A DNA stretch of 64,000 nt from Acidobacteriota bacterium. GTDB lineage: Bacteria > Acidobacteriota > Blastocatellia > RBC074. The stretch covers positions 62,001 to 126,000 of the forward strand of contig JADJLO010000005.1 in the NCBI GenBank assembly GCA_016710075.1, read 5' to 3'. Position numbers and translations under genes: made by a program. The notes beneath the pieces were generated by a model. The model ran no database searches. It was not told where the DNA came from and saw nothing but the letters and a program-made list of their open reading frames with translations. Shown here piece after piece: positions 8,989 through 17,304 of this stretch. Position 1 is the stretch's first letter; the number at the start of each line of letters is the position of its first letter.

Positions 8989-9882
8989 CTACTTGCGGGA
9001 ATTCAAACTGGTTCGAATGACAGCGAGAGCCTCATCAAGCTCGGCTCCGACAACTTCGAGGCGCGGAGGCCGGACGCGGGCGCTGCCCATTCCAACTTCC
9101 TGCTGGACCAGTTTGATCAATTGAACGAACTTGACGACCGTATCCATTCTGAGCAGCGGCAGAAACCAGCGGTAGAGTTCGAAGGCTTTTTCAGGTTCAC
9201 CATTCATCGCATAGTTGAACAGGTCGACGGATTCTTTCGGCAGAGCATTAACGAGGCCCGCGATCCAGCCGACGGCGCCGGCGGCGATGCCCTCAACGAT
9301 CGCGTCATCGACGCCAACCAGCAGAGCCAGCCTGTCGCCTATCAAGGCGCGGATCGCTGTGACCCTGCGAACATCGGTGCTCGATTCCTTGACCGCGTGA
9401 AAATTCTCGTGCTCTCCGGCGAGTTCGCTGATCTGTTCGGGGATGAAATCTGTTCCGTATGCCACCGGGTTGTTGTAGAGCATGCAGGAGAGGTTCGTCG
9501 CCCGGAATGTCGCGGCGATGTGAGCCTTCATCTCGCGCCAGTCGCTTTTGTAGACATAGGGCGGCAGGACCATCAGTCCCCGGCACCCCTTGTCCTGTGC
9601 GGCTTTCGCCAGTGCCACAGCCTCGGCAGTGCCGAGCGCCGAGATGGCGGCGACGACGGGGACGCGGTCTCCCACGGCTTTGACGCAGGTCTCCCAGATT
9701 GCGAGTTTCTCTTCAAGGGTCATGGTTGCGCCCTCTCCCAATGAGCCCGGCGTGACAATGCCCGTGCATCCGTTATCAACCAGCCAGTTGACATGCTTTG
9801 AAACAAAGCCGTAATCGATGCTCAGATCCTCGTTGAAGCAGGTTGTTATTGCGGGCATGACGCCCTTCCATTCCATTGTCAT
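8989..9882 (-). CDS. DapA-like deaminase, probably pyrroline-4-hydroxy-2-carboxylate deaminase
   Basis: A 297-residue class I aldolase of the dihydrodipicolinate synthase family. The Schiff-base Lys165 (FHAVKESS) and the catalytic Tyr136 (MLYNNPVAYG) are in place, with GSLGEGATMTLEEKL near the N-terminus. The gene follows 21 bases after an FAD/NAD 2Fe-2S oxidoreductase of the hydroxyproline dehydrogenase type, and the matching epimerase and other dehydrogenase subunits occur at 27-29 kb. In that pathway the family member deaminates delta1-pyrroline-4-hydroxy-2-carboxylate to 2-oxoglutarate semialdehyde. This assignment rests on context; lysine biosynthesis is less likely. A palindromic repeat touches the 3' end. 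Confidence 0.8.
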   Translation of the reverse strand: MTMEWKGVMPAITTCFNEDLSIDYGFVSKHVNWLVDNGCTGIVTPGSLGEGATMTLEEKLAIWETCVKAVGDRVPVVAAISALGTAEAVALAKAAQDKGCRGLMVLPPYVYKSDWREMKAHIAATFRATNLSCMLYNNPVAYGTDFIPEQISELAGEHENFHAVKESSTDVRRVTAIRALIGDRLALLVGVDDAIVEGIAAGAVGWIAGLVNALPKESVDLFNYAMNGEPEKAFELYRWFLPLLRMDTVVKFVQLIKLVQQEVGMGSARVRPPRLEVVGAELDEALAVIRTSLNSRK

Positions 9883-9903
9883 AATTATTGAGTCCTTCCA
9901 TAT

Positions 9904-11162
9904 TTATTCAGGATTTGTGAGACTTTCGACTCTGGCGGCGAATACCGGGGGGCGCACTGAATCCATTCCCCATCCCAGCAGGAACTCAGTGGCCGGCCCG
10001 CAGATACGCCCCTGACAGGGTCCCATGCCGCAGCGTGTCTGAAGTTTTGCATCGCGCCAGGAACGTTGATTTTTCAATCTTGCAAAAGTCACGTCTTCGC
10101 ATCGGCAGACGATGGTGCCGTCGTCGGGCAGTAATTTCAGCTCATCGCGAAGCGCAAAGGTCTCGTTGAGCATTCGTGCGAAGCGCTTATGTTTATCGCG
10201 TTCAGCAAAGATATTGATTGCAGCGTCCTGATTACCTGCCGCGGCAAAACCGGCAATTCGGCCTTCGGCAAGAGAGAGTTCCAATCCTCCGATTCCAGTC
10301 GATTCACCGGCGCAGAAGATTCCAGACTGTGATGTCTGCTGGTAATGGTCAACCTTAACAACGCCGTTTTCGATAGCGCATCCGAGCATTTCGGGAAGCT
10401 CAGTATTTGGCACCAGGTGAAATCCACAGGCAAGGTAATCGCAATCGACATGCCATATTTTCTCTCCCTGTCGCAGCGTGACTCCGGTCAGTTTTTCTTC
10501 TCCGTGTGCAGCAATGGGCCGGCAGCTTTTGATGTATGGGACTCCGACAAGCTGCCGTTGCAATCCAATTGCCTGAAAGATCTTTCCGGGCAGACTGATC
10601 AATCCCAGGCCGAATTTGAGCAGGCGGCTGAACGGGGCCTGCTCCGCAATCAAGACAACGTCAGCGCCCTTATTTTTCAGGTAAGCGGCAACCGCGGGAA
10701 GCAGTGGCCCGCTGCCTGCGACCACCACTTTTTCCCGGTGATCGGATAACCGGATTTTACGAGGGCCTGCAGGCCGCCGGCTCCGAAGACATTCGGCAAG
10801 GTCCATCCCGGGAAAGGAAGAAAACGTTCGCGAGCGCCGGTGGCGATTATCAAACGCTCGTAGGTCAAATCCAGGACAGCATCATAAGTTTCAGCGGTCA
10901 GTCGTGCGGAATGAGGCTGATCGACGACTCTGGCTCCGCTGATGAATTCGGCGTTCAGGCTCTCAATCCTGCGGAACCATTCGGCTGATTCCCTGCTCGA
11001 TGGTTTCGCCTGTTCGCCGCGCCAGATCTGTCCGCCGGGTGCAGGATTATCATCGATGATGGTGACGCGACTGCCGCTCTCGGCCGCGCTGCAGGCAGCG
11101 GCCATGCCGGCGGGGCCGGCGCCGATTATCAGGACATCGCAGTTGTAGGTTCTGTCAGTCAT
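9904..11162 (-). CDS. NAD/FAD oxidoreductase with C-terminal 2Fe-2S domain, frameshifted
   Basis: About 419 residues once one frameshift is repaired. The N-terminal half has an FAD dinucleotide fold (DVLIIGAGPAGMAAACSA), PGGQIWRG and the second motif ATGARERFLPFPGWTLPNVFGAGGLQ. The C-terminal half has an NAD-type fold (VVVAGSGPLLPAVAAYL) and a BFD-like cluster site, CRCEDVTF and CGMGPCQGRICG. This is the architecture of HcnB-like large subunits of cyanide-forming and D-hydroxyproline dehydrogenases. The break is at about 10728: GGGAAAAAGTGG has lost one G that would give GKKVVVAGSG. The small 2Fe-2S and FAD subunits expected as partners are at 27004-28375, separated from it by the inositol genes. 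Confidence 0.8.
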
Positions 11163-11201
11163 CGGTGCTCATATCCATCCCATCCCGCAAAGCGGAAACC
11201 G

Positions 11202-12158
11202 CTACGGCTTATTGCTATTCAGATTATCCCGAGTGATCAACTGGATCTTCACCGTTACCTCTTCCTGAATGCGTTCTCCCTTGAGCAATCGTGCCGCGCT
11301 TTCCACTCCTATCTTTCCCATGTCCGCAGGAAATTGAGCTACAGTAGCGGTCATCTCACCTTTCCGTACAGCTTCACGCGCTTCAGAGAAAGCATCAAAC
11401 CCGATGACGGTGATCTTTCCGGTTTTGCCGGCGGCTCTGATGGCTTCGACAGCGCCGAGCGCCATCAGATCGCTGCAGGCAAAGAGTCCTTGAATATCGG
11501 GATGAGCTTGCAGCATGTTTTGAAACACAGTGTAGCCCTGATCTCGCTCCCAGTTTGCAGTTTGCGACGAAACGATTTGGATGCCGGGTGATCCGGCAAC
11601 AGCCTGGCGAAACCCTTTGAGGCGGGAATCGCCGGTTTCGTGACCGGGGATACCTTCCAGAATCGCGACCTTGCCTTTGCCGCCGAGCGTCCTGACCATC
11701 AATTCTCCGGCCAGCCTTCCGCCCTCAAGATTGTCGGAACCGATGAACGCAGCGATTTTTCCATTGGCGGCGGCCAGCGCTTCGGGGTTGACACGCGTGT
11801 CCAGAATGACAACCGGAATGCCGGCCTTATTGGCTTTGACAATGGCGGGAATAATTTCCTTCGAACCGCTGGGCGTGATACAGAGCGCCGAAACCTTGCT
11901 TTCGATCAGGTTTTCGATGATCTGCATCTGCTTTTCGACATCGACTTCCCGCTCGGCTGCCTGAACCAGCAGGTGAACGTTCAAACTCTTCGCAGCCTCT
12001 TCCGCGCCTTTCTGCATATCGTTAAAGAAAGGGTTGTTGAGTGTCTTAACCACCAACGCGATTGTGGGGCGGCCATCCGATGTGGCTTGGTTGCGTTGAC
12101 AAGCAACCGAGAACAGCAAGAGGGCTGCGGCAGACATGATGAACAGTGATTTTTTCAT
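11202..12158 (-). CDS. Sugar/inositol ABC transporter, substrate-binding lipoprotein
   Basis: A 318-residue periplasmic binding protein of the RbsB type. The leader ends in a lipobox (LLLFSVAC, Cys20), so it is a lipoprotein tethered to the membrane. The mature sequence has family landmarks: IALVVKTLNNPFFNDMQKGAEEAA, IIENLIESKVSALCITPSG, AGIPVVILDTRV, FIGSDNLEGGRLAGE and LFACSDLMALGAVEAI. It is the last gene of a binding protein-permease-ATPase set within the inositol locus, so inositol or a related cyclitol is the likely ligand; ribose or another sugar cannot be excluded. It starts 53 bases after the permease gene ends. Confidence 0.88.
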   Translation of the reverse strand: MKKSLFIMSAAALLLFSVACQRNQATSDGRPTIALVVKTLNNPFFNDMQKGAEEAAKSLNVHLLVQAAEREVDVEKQMQIIENLIESKVSALCITPSGSKEIIPAIVKANKAGIPVVILDTRVNPEALAAANGKIAAFIGSDNLEGGRLAGELMVRTLGGKGKVAILEGIPGHETGDSRLKGFRQAVAGSPGIQIVSSQTANWERDQGYTVFQNMLQAHPDIQGLFACSDLMALGAVEAIRAAGKTGKITVIGFDAFSEAREAVRKGEMTATVAQFPADMGKIGVESAARLLKGERIQEEVTVKIQLITRDNLNSNKP

Positions 12159-12211
12159 GCTTGTAACTCCACCAGTTTAGGTTGGAAATTGTCCAGTATT
12201 TCGATCGCCGA

Positions 12212-13159
12212 TTATCGCCTGCTTTTCTTGAGCGCCATATCCAGCAGCACGGCAACGATGATGACCAGACCAATGATGATCTGCTGAGCAAACGAGCTGA
12301 TGTTCAAAAGCGTCAGCCCATTCCTCAAGACACCGATAATCAGGGCGCCAATCAGAGTTCCGAAGACGTGGCCTTCACCGCCCATCAGACTGGTGCCGCC
12401 GATGACCGTTGCGGCGATGGCGTCGAGCTCGTAATTCATTCCGGCAATCGGCTGCGCAGAATTCAGCCGTGCCGTCAGTATCGTCGCCGCCAATCCGGCC
12501 AGACCTCCACAGATGCCGTAGATCAGCGTTTTGTAGAGCCGGACGTTGACGCCGGAGAGTATTGTCGCTTCTTCGTTGCCGCCGATTGCATAAGTGTACC
12601 GGCCAAGTTTGGTCTTCGTCAGCAGAAAGTATGCCATGAAGAAAATCGCCAGCATCGCCAGGACCGGCATCGGAATGCCCAGTGGTTTGCCGGTGGCCAG
12701 ATACCGAAACGAATCAGAGAAACCGGAGATTGGCCTCCCTCCGGTATACAGCAGCGCGGCTCCACGAGCAACGCTCATCATTCCCAGCGTGGCGATGAAC
12801 GGAGGCAGCCGTCCGATCGTGATCAACAAACCATTGAGCACGCCGGTAAAAAAACCAACGCCGATTCCAATCGCCAGCGCCGGCACCAGCGGCACCCCTT
12901 TCTGCAACAGACTGGCCAGCACCACACCTGAAAAGGCCAGCACAGATCCGACCGAAAGATCGATTCCGGCCGTGATGATGACGAATGTCATTCCGGCGGC
13001 GATGATGGCGATGATGGCGGTTTGTTCGGCGACGTTCAGCAGATTCGAAACAGTCAGAAAATGCGGCGTCAGAATCCACATGACCGCGCACAATACAATC
13101 AGCCCGAACAGTGTCCCGAACTGTCTGCCGTGCAGTGCAACGTAGGCTTTAAGTGTCAT
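12212..13159 (-). CDS. Sugar/inositol ABC transporter permease
   Basis: A 315-residue inner-membrane permease of the RbsC/AraH type with about nine to ten hydrophobic helices. The conserved loop GIDLSVGSVLAFSGVV, the NGLLITIGRLPPFIATLGMMS stretch, GGNEEATILSGVNV and TVIGGTSLMGGEGHVFGTLIGALIIGVLRNGL are all present. It overlaps the ATPase gene by four bases (ATGA), which implies coupled translation. It would form the membrane channel with the ATPase and the lipoprotein encoded on either side. Confidence 0.9.
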   Translation of the reverse strand: MTLKAYVALHGRQFGTLFGLIVLCAVMWILTPHFLTVSNLLNVAEQTAIIAIIAAGMTFVIITAGIDLSVGSVLAFSGVVLASLLQKGVPLVPALAIGIGVGFFTGVLNGLLITIGRLPPFIATLGMMSVARGAALLYTGGRPISGFSDSFRYLATGKPLGIPMPVLAMLAIFFMAYFLLTKTKLGRYTYAIGGNEEATILSGVNVRLYKTLIYGICGGLAGLAATILTARLNSAQPIAGMNYELDAIAATVIGGTSLMGGEGHVFGTLIGALIIGVLRNGLTLLNISSFAQQIIIGLVIIVAVLLDMALKKSRR

Positions 13160-14649
13160 GCGGCCTCCCCCAGCGCGCAGTGCAGAATTTGTTCCTGAGT
13201 CGCGTCTGCTGCTGAAAATTCTCCGTTGATGCGGCCTTGATGCATCACCAGAATGCGGTCGCTCATTCCCAGAATTTCGGGCAGATCTGATGAAATCATG
13301 AGGATGGCAGTGCCCGCCGCCGTCAGTTGGTTCATCAGTTGATAAATCTCCGCTTTCGATCCAACGTCAATACCGCGCGTCGGTTCGTCAAAAATCAAAA
13401 TATTGCCATTTGAGCAAAGCCATTTGCTGAGCACGACTTTTTGCTGATTGCCGCCGCTCAGGTAGATTACTCGCTGGCCGAGTCCGGTGGCTTTAATTCG
13501 CAGGTCTTTGAGGAATCGGCCGGCGGCTTCGGTTTCTTCGCTGTTGCTGACGACGCCGAATCGCGAAAAGCGCTCAACGCTGGGCAGGCAAATGTTTTCC
13601 TGAACCGACAACGGTAAAACCAAACCTTGCGTCTTGCGGTCTTCTGTCAGAAAACCGAAGCCCAGATTGATCGCCTGTCGCGGCGAAGTGATCTTTTGCA
13701 ACCGGCCTTTGACTTGAATACTGCCTGCGTCGATTTTGTCCAGACCGAAGATCGCGCGCGCCAGTTCGGTCCTCCCGGAGCCCAGCAGACCTGATATGCC
13801 AAGGATTTCACCTTCGTACAACGAAAAGCTGATACGGGTCAGTGCGTCGTTTCGGCTCAGTCCTTCGACTCGCAACACTTCCCTGCCGCGCGGCGCTTTG
13901 ATTTTAGGGAACTGCTGGGTCAATTCGCGATTGACCATCATTCTTATCAGTTCCGGCTTTGTGACTTCGGCGATGTTGTGCGTGCCGACCCAATTACCGT
14001 CGCGGAGAACCGTCACCCGGTCACCGATTTCAAAAAGCTCTTCCATCCGGTGCGAGATATAGATGATTGAAACTCCGTCAGATTTCAGTAGGCGAATGCG
14101 TGCGAACAGCTCCTTGATCTCACGCTCAGTCAGCGCCGAAGTCGGCTCGTCCATAATGAGGATACGTGCATCGAGCGATATGGCTTTGGCGATTTCGACC
14201 ATCTGTTGTTCGGCGATGCTCAGTTCCCTGACCAGGCGCTGCGGATCGAAATCCATACCCAGGCCAGCCAAAAGCCGCTGCGCCGACTGGTTCATTCTCT
14301 TTTTATCGATTAAACCAAAAGCCGCCGGCTCACGGCCGAGGAAGATATTTTCAGCCGCCGACAAATGAGGAACGAGATTAAGCTCCTGGTAAATAATGCC
14401 TATGCCGAGTTCACACGAATGACGCGGGTTTTTAATTTCAATCTCGCGGTTGTTGAGCAGGATTTTTCCGCTGTCTTTCTGATAGGCGCCACTGAGTATT
14501 TTCATGAGCGTGGATTTACCCGCACCATTTTCGCCGAGCAGAATATGCACCTCACCGCGGCGCAGGTCAAAATCAACGTTATTGAGCGCTACAACGCCGG
14601 GGAATGTCTTGCGGATTGCCCGCATTTGAAGCGCAAGATTGTTTTCCAT
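13156..14649 (-). CDS. Sugar/inositol ABC transporter ATPase, duplicated cassette
   Basis: A double-cassette ATPase of the RbsA/MglA type, 497 residues from the ATG at 14649. The frame is open further upstream, but that would run into the iolE remnant. The first cassette has Walker A GENGAGKS, signature LSIAEQQ and Walker B ILIMDEPTSAL. The second has the usual degenerate Walker A (GLLGSGRTELA), signature LSGGNQQK and ILIFDEPTRGIDVGSK. This asymmetry is normal for the family. It starts 10 bases after the iolE remnant and overlaps the permease by four bases, so the three importer genes are one transcription unit with the inositol genes upstream. Confidence 0.9.
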   Translation of the reverse strand: MENNLALQMRAIRKTFPGVVALNNVDFDLRRGEVHILLGENGAGKSTLMKILSGAYQKDSGKILLNNREIEIKNPRHSCELGIGIIYQELNLVPHLSAAENIFLGREPAAFGLIDKKRMNQSAQRLLAGLGMDFDPQRLVRELSIAEQQMVEIAKAISLDARILIMDEPTSALTEREIKELFARIRLLKSDGVSIIYISHRMEELFEIGDRVTVLRDGNWVGTHNIAEVTKPELIRMMVNRELTQQFPKIKAPRGREVLRVEGLSRNDALTRISFSLYEGEILGISGLLGSGRTELARAIFGLDKIDAGSIQVKGRLQKITSPRQAINLGFGFLTEDRKTQGLVLPLSVQENICLPSVERFSRFGVVSNSEETEAAGRFLKDLRIKATGLGQRVIYLSGGNQQKVVLSKWLCSNGNILIFDEPTRGIDVGSKAEIYQLMNQLTAAGTAILMISSDLPEILGMSDRILVMHQGRINGEFSAADATQEQILHCALGEAA

Positions 14650-14659
14650 CTGATTTGGG

Positions 14660-15284
14660 TTAAAGGCCGATCTTTTCGCGTAAATACTGCCGGCTGCGGG
14701 TGGCACTTTCCAGTGGGTTGACACCCGTTTTCGTAGTGTCAGTGTCCTGTTCGACAATTGCCCATCCGTCAAAACCAGCCGCCGTCAATTCTGAAATGAC
14801 GCGAGGAAAATCGACAGTACCTTCGCCAAGTTCACAGAAGACGTCGCGCCGCACTGCTTCCAGAAAATCTACCCCGTCCCGGCGTACTGAATCGAGTACC
14901 GCCGGGCGAATGTCCTTCAAATGCAGATGCCGAATTCGTGAACCATACTTTCGCACGGCATCGACCGGATTGCCGCCGCCATACTGGTAATGCCCCGTAT
15001 CCAGGCAGAGTCCAAGCAGATCAGCGTCAACGTTGTCGCACAGCCGTTCAATCTCGCCCGGGGTTTCGATGAACGTCGTCAACCAGTTCCAAACCATGGG
15101 CTGATAATTCCGCTTTCAAATTCTGAGGTTCAACTGGAAAGTAATCATACGGGCCAAGCTCGGTGCCGATGTAACCAGCTTGCTGCATCTCATCGAGGAC
15201 AGACTGATACGGCTGCTGACCGCCCCAGCCTTCGACTTCCATAATGCCCCAGCTCACAGGGGCTGTCCCAATTTTGATTGTCAT
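14660..15284 (-). pseudogene. iolE: IolE-like inosose dehydratase/isomerase, internally deleted
   Basis: The N-terminal 70 residues (MTIKIGTAPVSWGIMEVEGWGG, GYIGTELGPYDYFPVEP) and the C-terminal 135 residues (FIETPGEIERLCDNVDADLLGLCLDTGHYQYGGGNP, HLHLKDIRP, GEGTVDFPRVI, GFDGWAIVEQD) match a TIM-barrel sugar-phosphate isomerase/epimerase of the IolE family. Together they give only about 208 codons against roughly 300 in the family. The middle of the barrel is absent, the halves meet in different frames near 15085, and a TGA stops the first half at 15048. IolE dehydrates scyllo-inosose, a required step between IolG and IolD. The gap is too large for a simple sequencing indel, but an assembly collapse remains possible. 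Confidence 0.75.
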
Positions 15285-15303
15285 AAATTTTACCTGCTGC
15301 GGG

Positions 15304-16326
15304 CTATGGCGCAGCCACTACTTTGATTGCTTCGCCTGCTCGCATCGCTTCAAAACCTTCACCGATCTGATCCAGCCTCAGTCGATGCGTGACCAGTTTT
15401 TCCAATGGCAGAATACCGGATTCCAACAACCGCACGACTTTCGGAAATTCAGTGCGCTGAATGAATGAACCCAGAATTGTCACTTCATAACGCGTAGTGA
15501 AATACTGATTGAACTGTCGATCGGCATGCTGGTTGATGCCGAACAGAATGACTCTCCCGCCGGGACGAACAATCTGCAAGGCTTCGGGCAGCAGCGTGCC
15601 GGCGGCATCGATGACAATGTCAGCGCCGATGCCGGTTGCGGCCTTAACTTCGGCGGCGATGTTCCCGGTCTTCGAATCGAATACGCCGTCAGCTCCGAAC
15701 GACTCCGCCGTGCGGCGGCGAAACTCAACCGGTTCAATCATAAACACCTTGCCGGCGCCTCCGATTTTGCAGAGCAGCAGGAAGATCAATCCGATCGGTC
15801 CGGCCCCAAGAATCACGACGTTCTCACCGGGAGTGAGCTGCGCTTTTTCAAAAGCATGCAACACACAGGAAAGCGGCTCGGCCAGTGTCGCACGTTCAGG
15901 CGAAACTTCATGACTGATCTTGTGCAGCGATTTGGCGGGAGCCAGGTTGAATTCGGCCAATCCGCCATGGCGGAAGATGCCCAGTGTAGTCATGTTTTCG
16001 CAGACATTCGTCATCCCCATCCGGCAGTATCGGCACAGGCCGCAGGTGATGTTCGGATCGATCACCACCCGGTCGCCGGGTTGCAAATGGCCGACACCGG
16101 CACCGACCTCCGTGACGGACGCCACATATTCGTGGCCTAGAATGCTGCCGGCTGTGGCCGGATGCCCGGGCGGAGTCGCCAATATGTGAATGTCCGTGCC
16201 GCAGATGCTTGCGCGCTCAACCCTGAGCAGCACATCATCGTCAGCAGAAATACTCGGCTTCACGGCGGATTCAATACCCCATTTGCCATCGCCGTGAAAA
16301 ACAACCGCCTGCATTGTCATACTCAT
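15304..16326 (-). CDS. Zinc-dependent alcohol/polyol dehydrogenase
   Basis: A 340-residue medium-chain dehydrogenase. Catalytic-zinc residues are Cys in SICGTDIH and the GHE motif (ILGHEYVASV); the structural zinc site is CGLCRYCRMGMTNVC. The cofactor fold is VVILGAGPIGLIFLLL with an acidic residue after the second strand (IEPVE), which favours NAD(H). It resembles threonine and sorbitol dehydrogenases. Its place between iolE and the uptake genes suggests oxidation of an inositol isomer or inosose, or use as a second inositol dehydrogenase; this is an inference from position. The 3' end is 19 bases from iolE. Confidence 0.85.
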   Translation of the reverse strand: MSMTMQAVVFHGDGKWGIESAVKPSISADDDVLLRVERASICGTDIHILATPPGHPATAGSILGHEYVASVTEVGAGVGHLQPGDRVVIDPNITCGLCRYCRMGMTNVCENMTTLGIFRHGGLAEFNLAPAKSLHKISHEVSPERATLAEPLSCVLHAFEKAQLTPGENVVILGAGPIGLIFLLLCKIGGAGKVFMIEPVEFRRRTAESFGADGVFDSKTGNIAAEVKAATGIGADIVIDAAGTLLPEALQIVRPGGRVILFGINQHADRQFNQYFTTRYEVTILGSFIQRTEFPKVVRLLESGILPLEKLVTHRLRLDQIGEGFEAMRAGEAIKVVAAP

Positions 16327-16379
16327 ATGATCATAGTCCTTTGGAATAGTGCGACAATCTGATCTCTTTTTTCGGCACC

Positions 16380-17207
16380 CTATTTTGGCGAGATGACAAC
16401 CACACCGATTCGCAATGTGTTCTTGTCACCTGCTTGCGCCGGGAAGGTGTTCTGTCGAATAGTAAATCTTTGCTTCAGCGCTTCAATACTGCCGACCTCA
16501 CGCTGCTCCCAGTCTTCAAACCGAACTGTTTCGCCGCGAATCCTGCCGCTCAAAACCAGTTCCAGTCCGAGGGGGTCATGCACCAGTTCAACAAGGTTGC
16601 CTTTGAGGTTGGCGTATTCACCCGTCCGTCCGCAGATTGGGCAGGACTCTACGTCGGCGTGATTCGGGTTGGTATGCTCGACTTCGTAATGAACGCTTGC
16701 GCCGAAGCGGTAATATGCTCGTTCGCCCAGCTTCACCTGATCGAGTCCCTGCCGTGCCAAAGCAGAGAAGTAATAACGCATATGAAAGGCATGCGAATGT
16801 TGCAGCGCACGCTGTTCACGGACTTCCCAGGGCTGCAAATGCTCCAGTCTGACTTCGAAATCGCAGCCTTCCGCGTTGTCGAATGGTCCATAAAATTCGC
16901 GCAGCCGCATCGCCTTGCGCAGGTTTCCAGTCACCAGTTTGACCGCTGCGTCATAAGACCGTACCAGCCTGGCGTCAACGTAAAACCAGAGATTCGGGTA
17001 ACGCGGCATCGCGCGGTCAAAGACCGATTTTGCCGGCAGCTTGAAGTCTTCAAGCGTTCGTGAAATTTGATTGCGTTGACGGCGGACAGAATCTTTATTG
17101 ACTTGAGCTCTGACGGAGTACTGTGAGCCGGCCATCAACAACAGAATAATCGAGGAGCAAATACAGAGTCTTAACGCTGGAGGCAGAATAGTCATCGGAA
17201 TGGTCAT
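16380..17207 (-). CDS. Unknown secreted protein with CPIC motif
   Basis: A protein of about 275 residues not matched to any family I recognise. The start at 17207 (MTIPMTILPP) gives a signal-peptide-like leader (LRLCICSSIILLLMAGSQYSVRAQ); the frame remains open to 17252. The mature part is hydrophilic and rich in His, Arg and Glu, with LWFYVDARLVRSYDAAVKLVTGN, a HSHAFHMRYYFSALARQG stretch, and a CPICGRTGEYANLKG segment that may bind a metal with the preceding HTNPNHADVESC. The C-terminal part is predicted to be beta-rich. It lies between a TonB-dependent receptor and a polyol dehydrogenase, so a periplasmic role in handling the imported substrate is possible. Confidence 0.55.
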   Translation of the reverse strand: MTIPMTILPPALRLCICSSIILLLMAGSQYSVRAQVNKDSVRRQRNQISRTLEDFKLPAKSVFDRAMPRYPNLWFYVDARLVRSYDAAVKLVTGNLRKAMRLREFYGPFDNAEGCDFEVRLEHLQPWEVREQRALQHSHAFHMRYYFSALARQGLDQVKLGERAYYRFGASVHYEVEHTNPNHADVESCPICGRTGEYANLKGNLVELVHDPLGLELVLSGRIRGETVRFEDWEQREVGSIEALKQRFTIRQNTFPAQAGDKNTLRIGVVVISPK

Positions 17208-17304
17208 TTTGATAGCTTGAAAACAGGTGCAGAAGACAGGAGGGCGACTCAAAGAGTCAGCCCTCCTGTGCCTGTTACTACAATTCAGGCCACCTGATAC
17301 CGCT

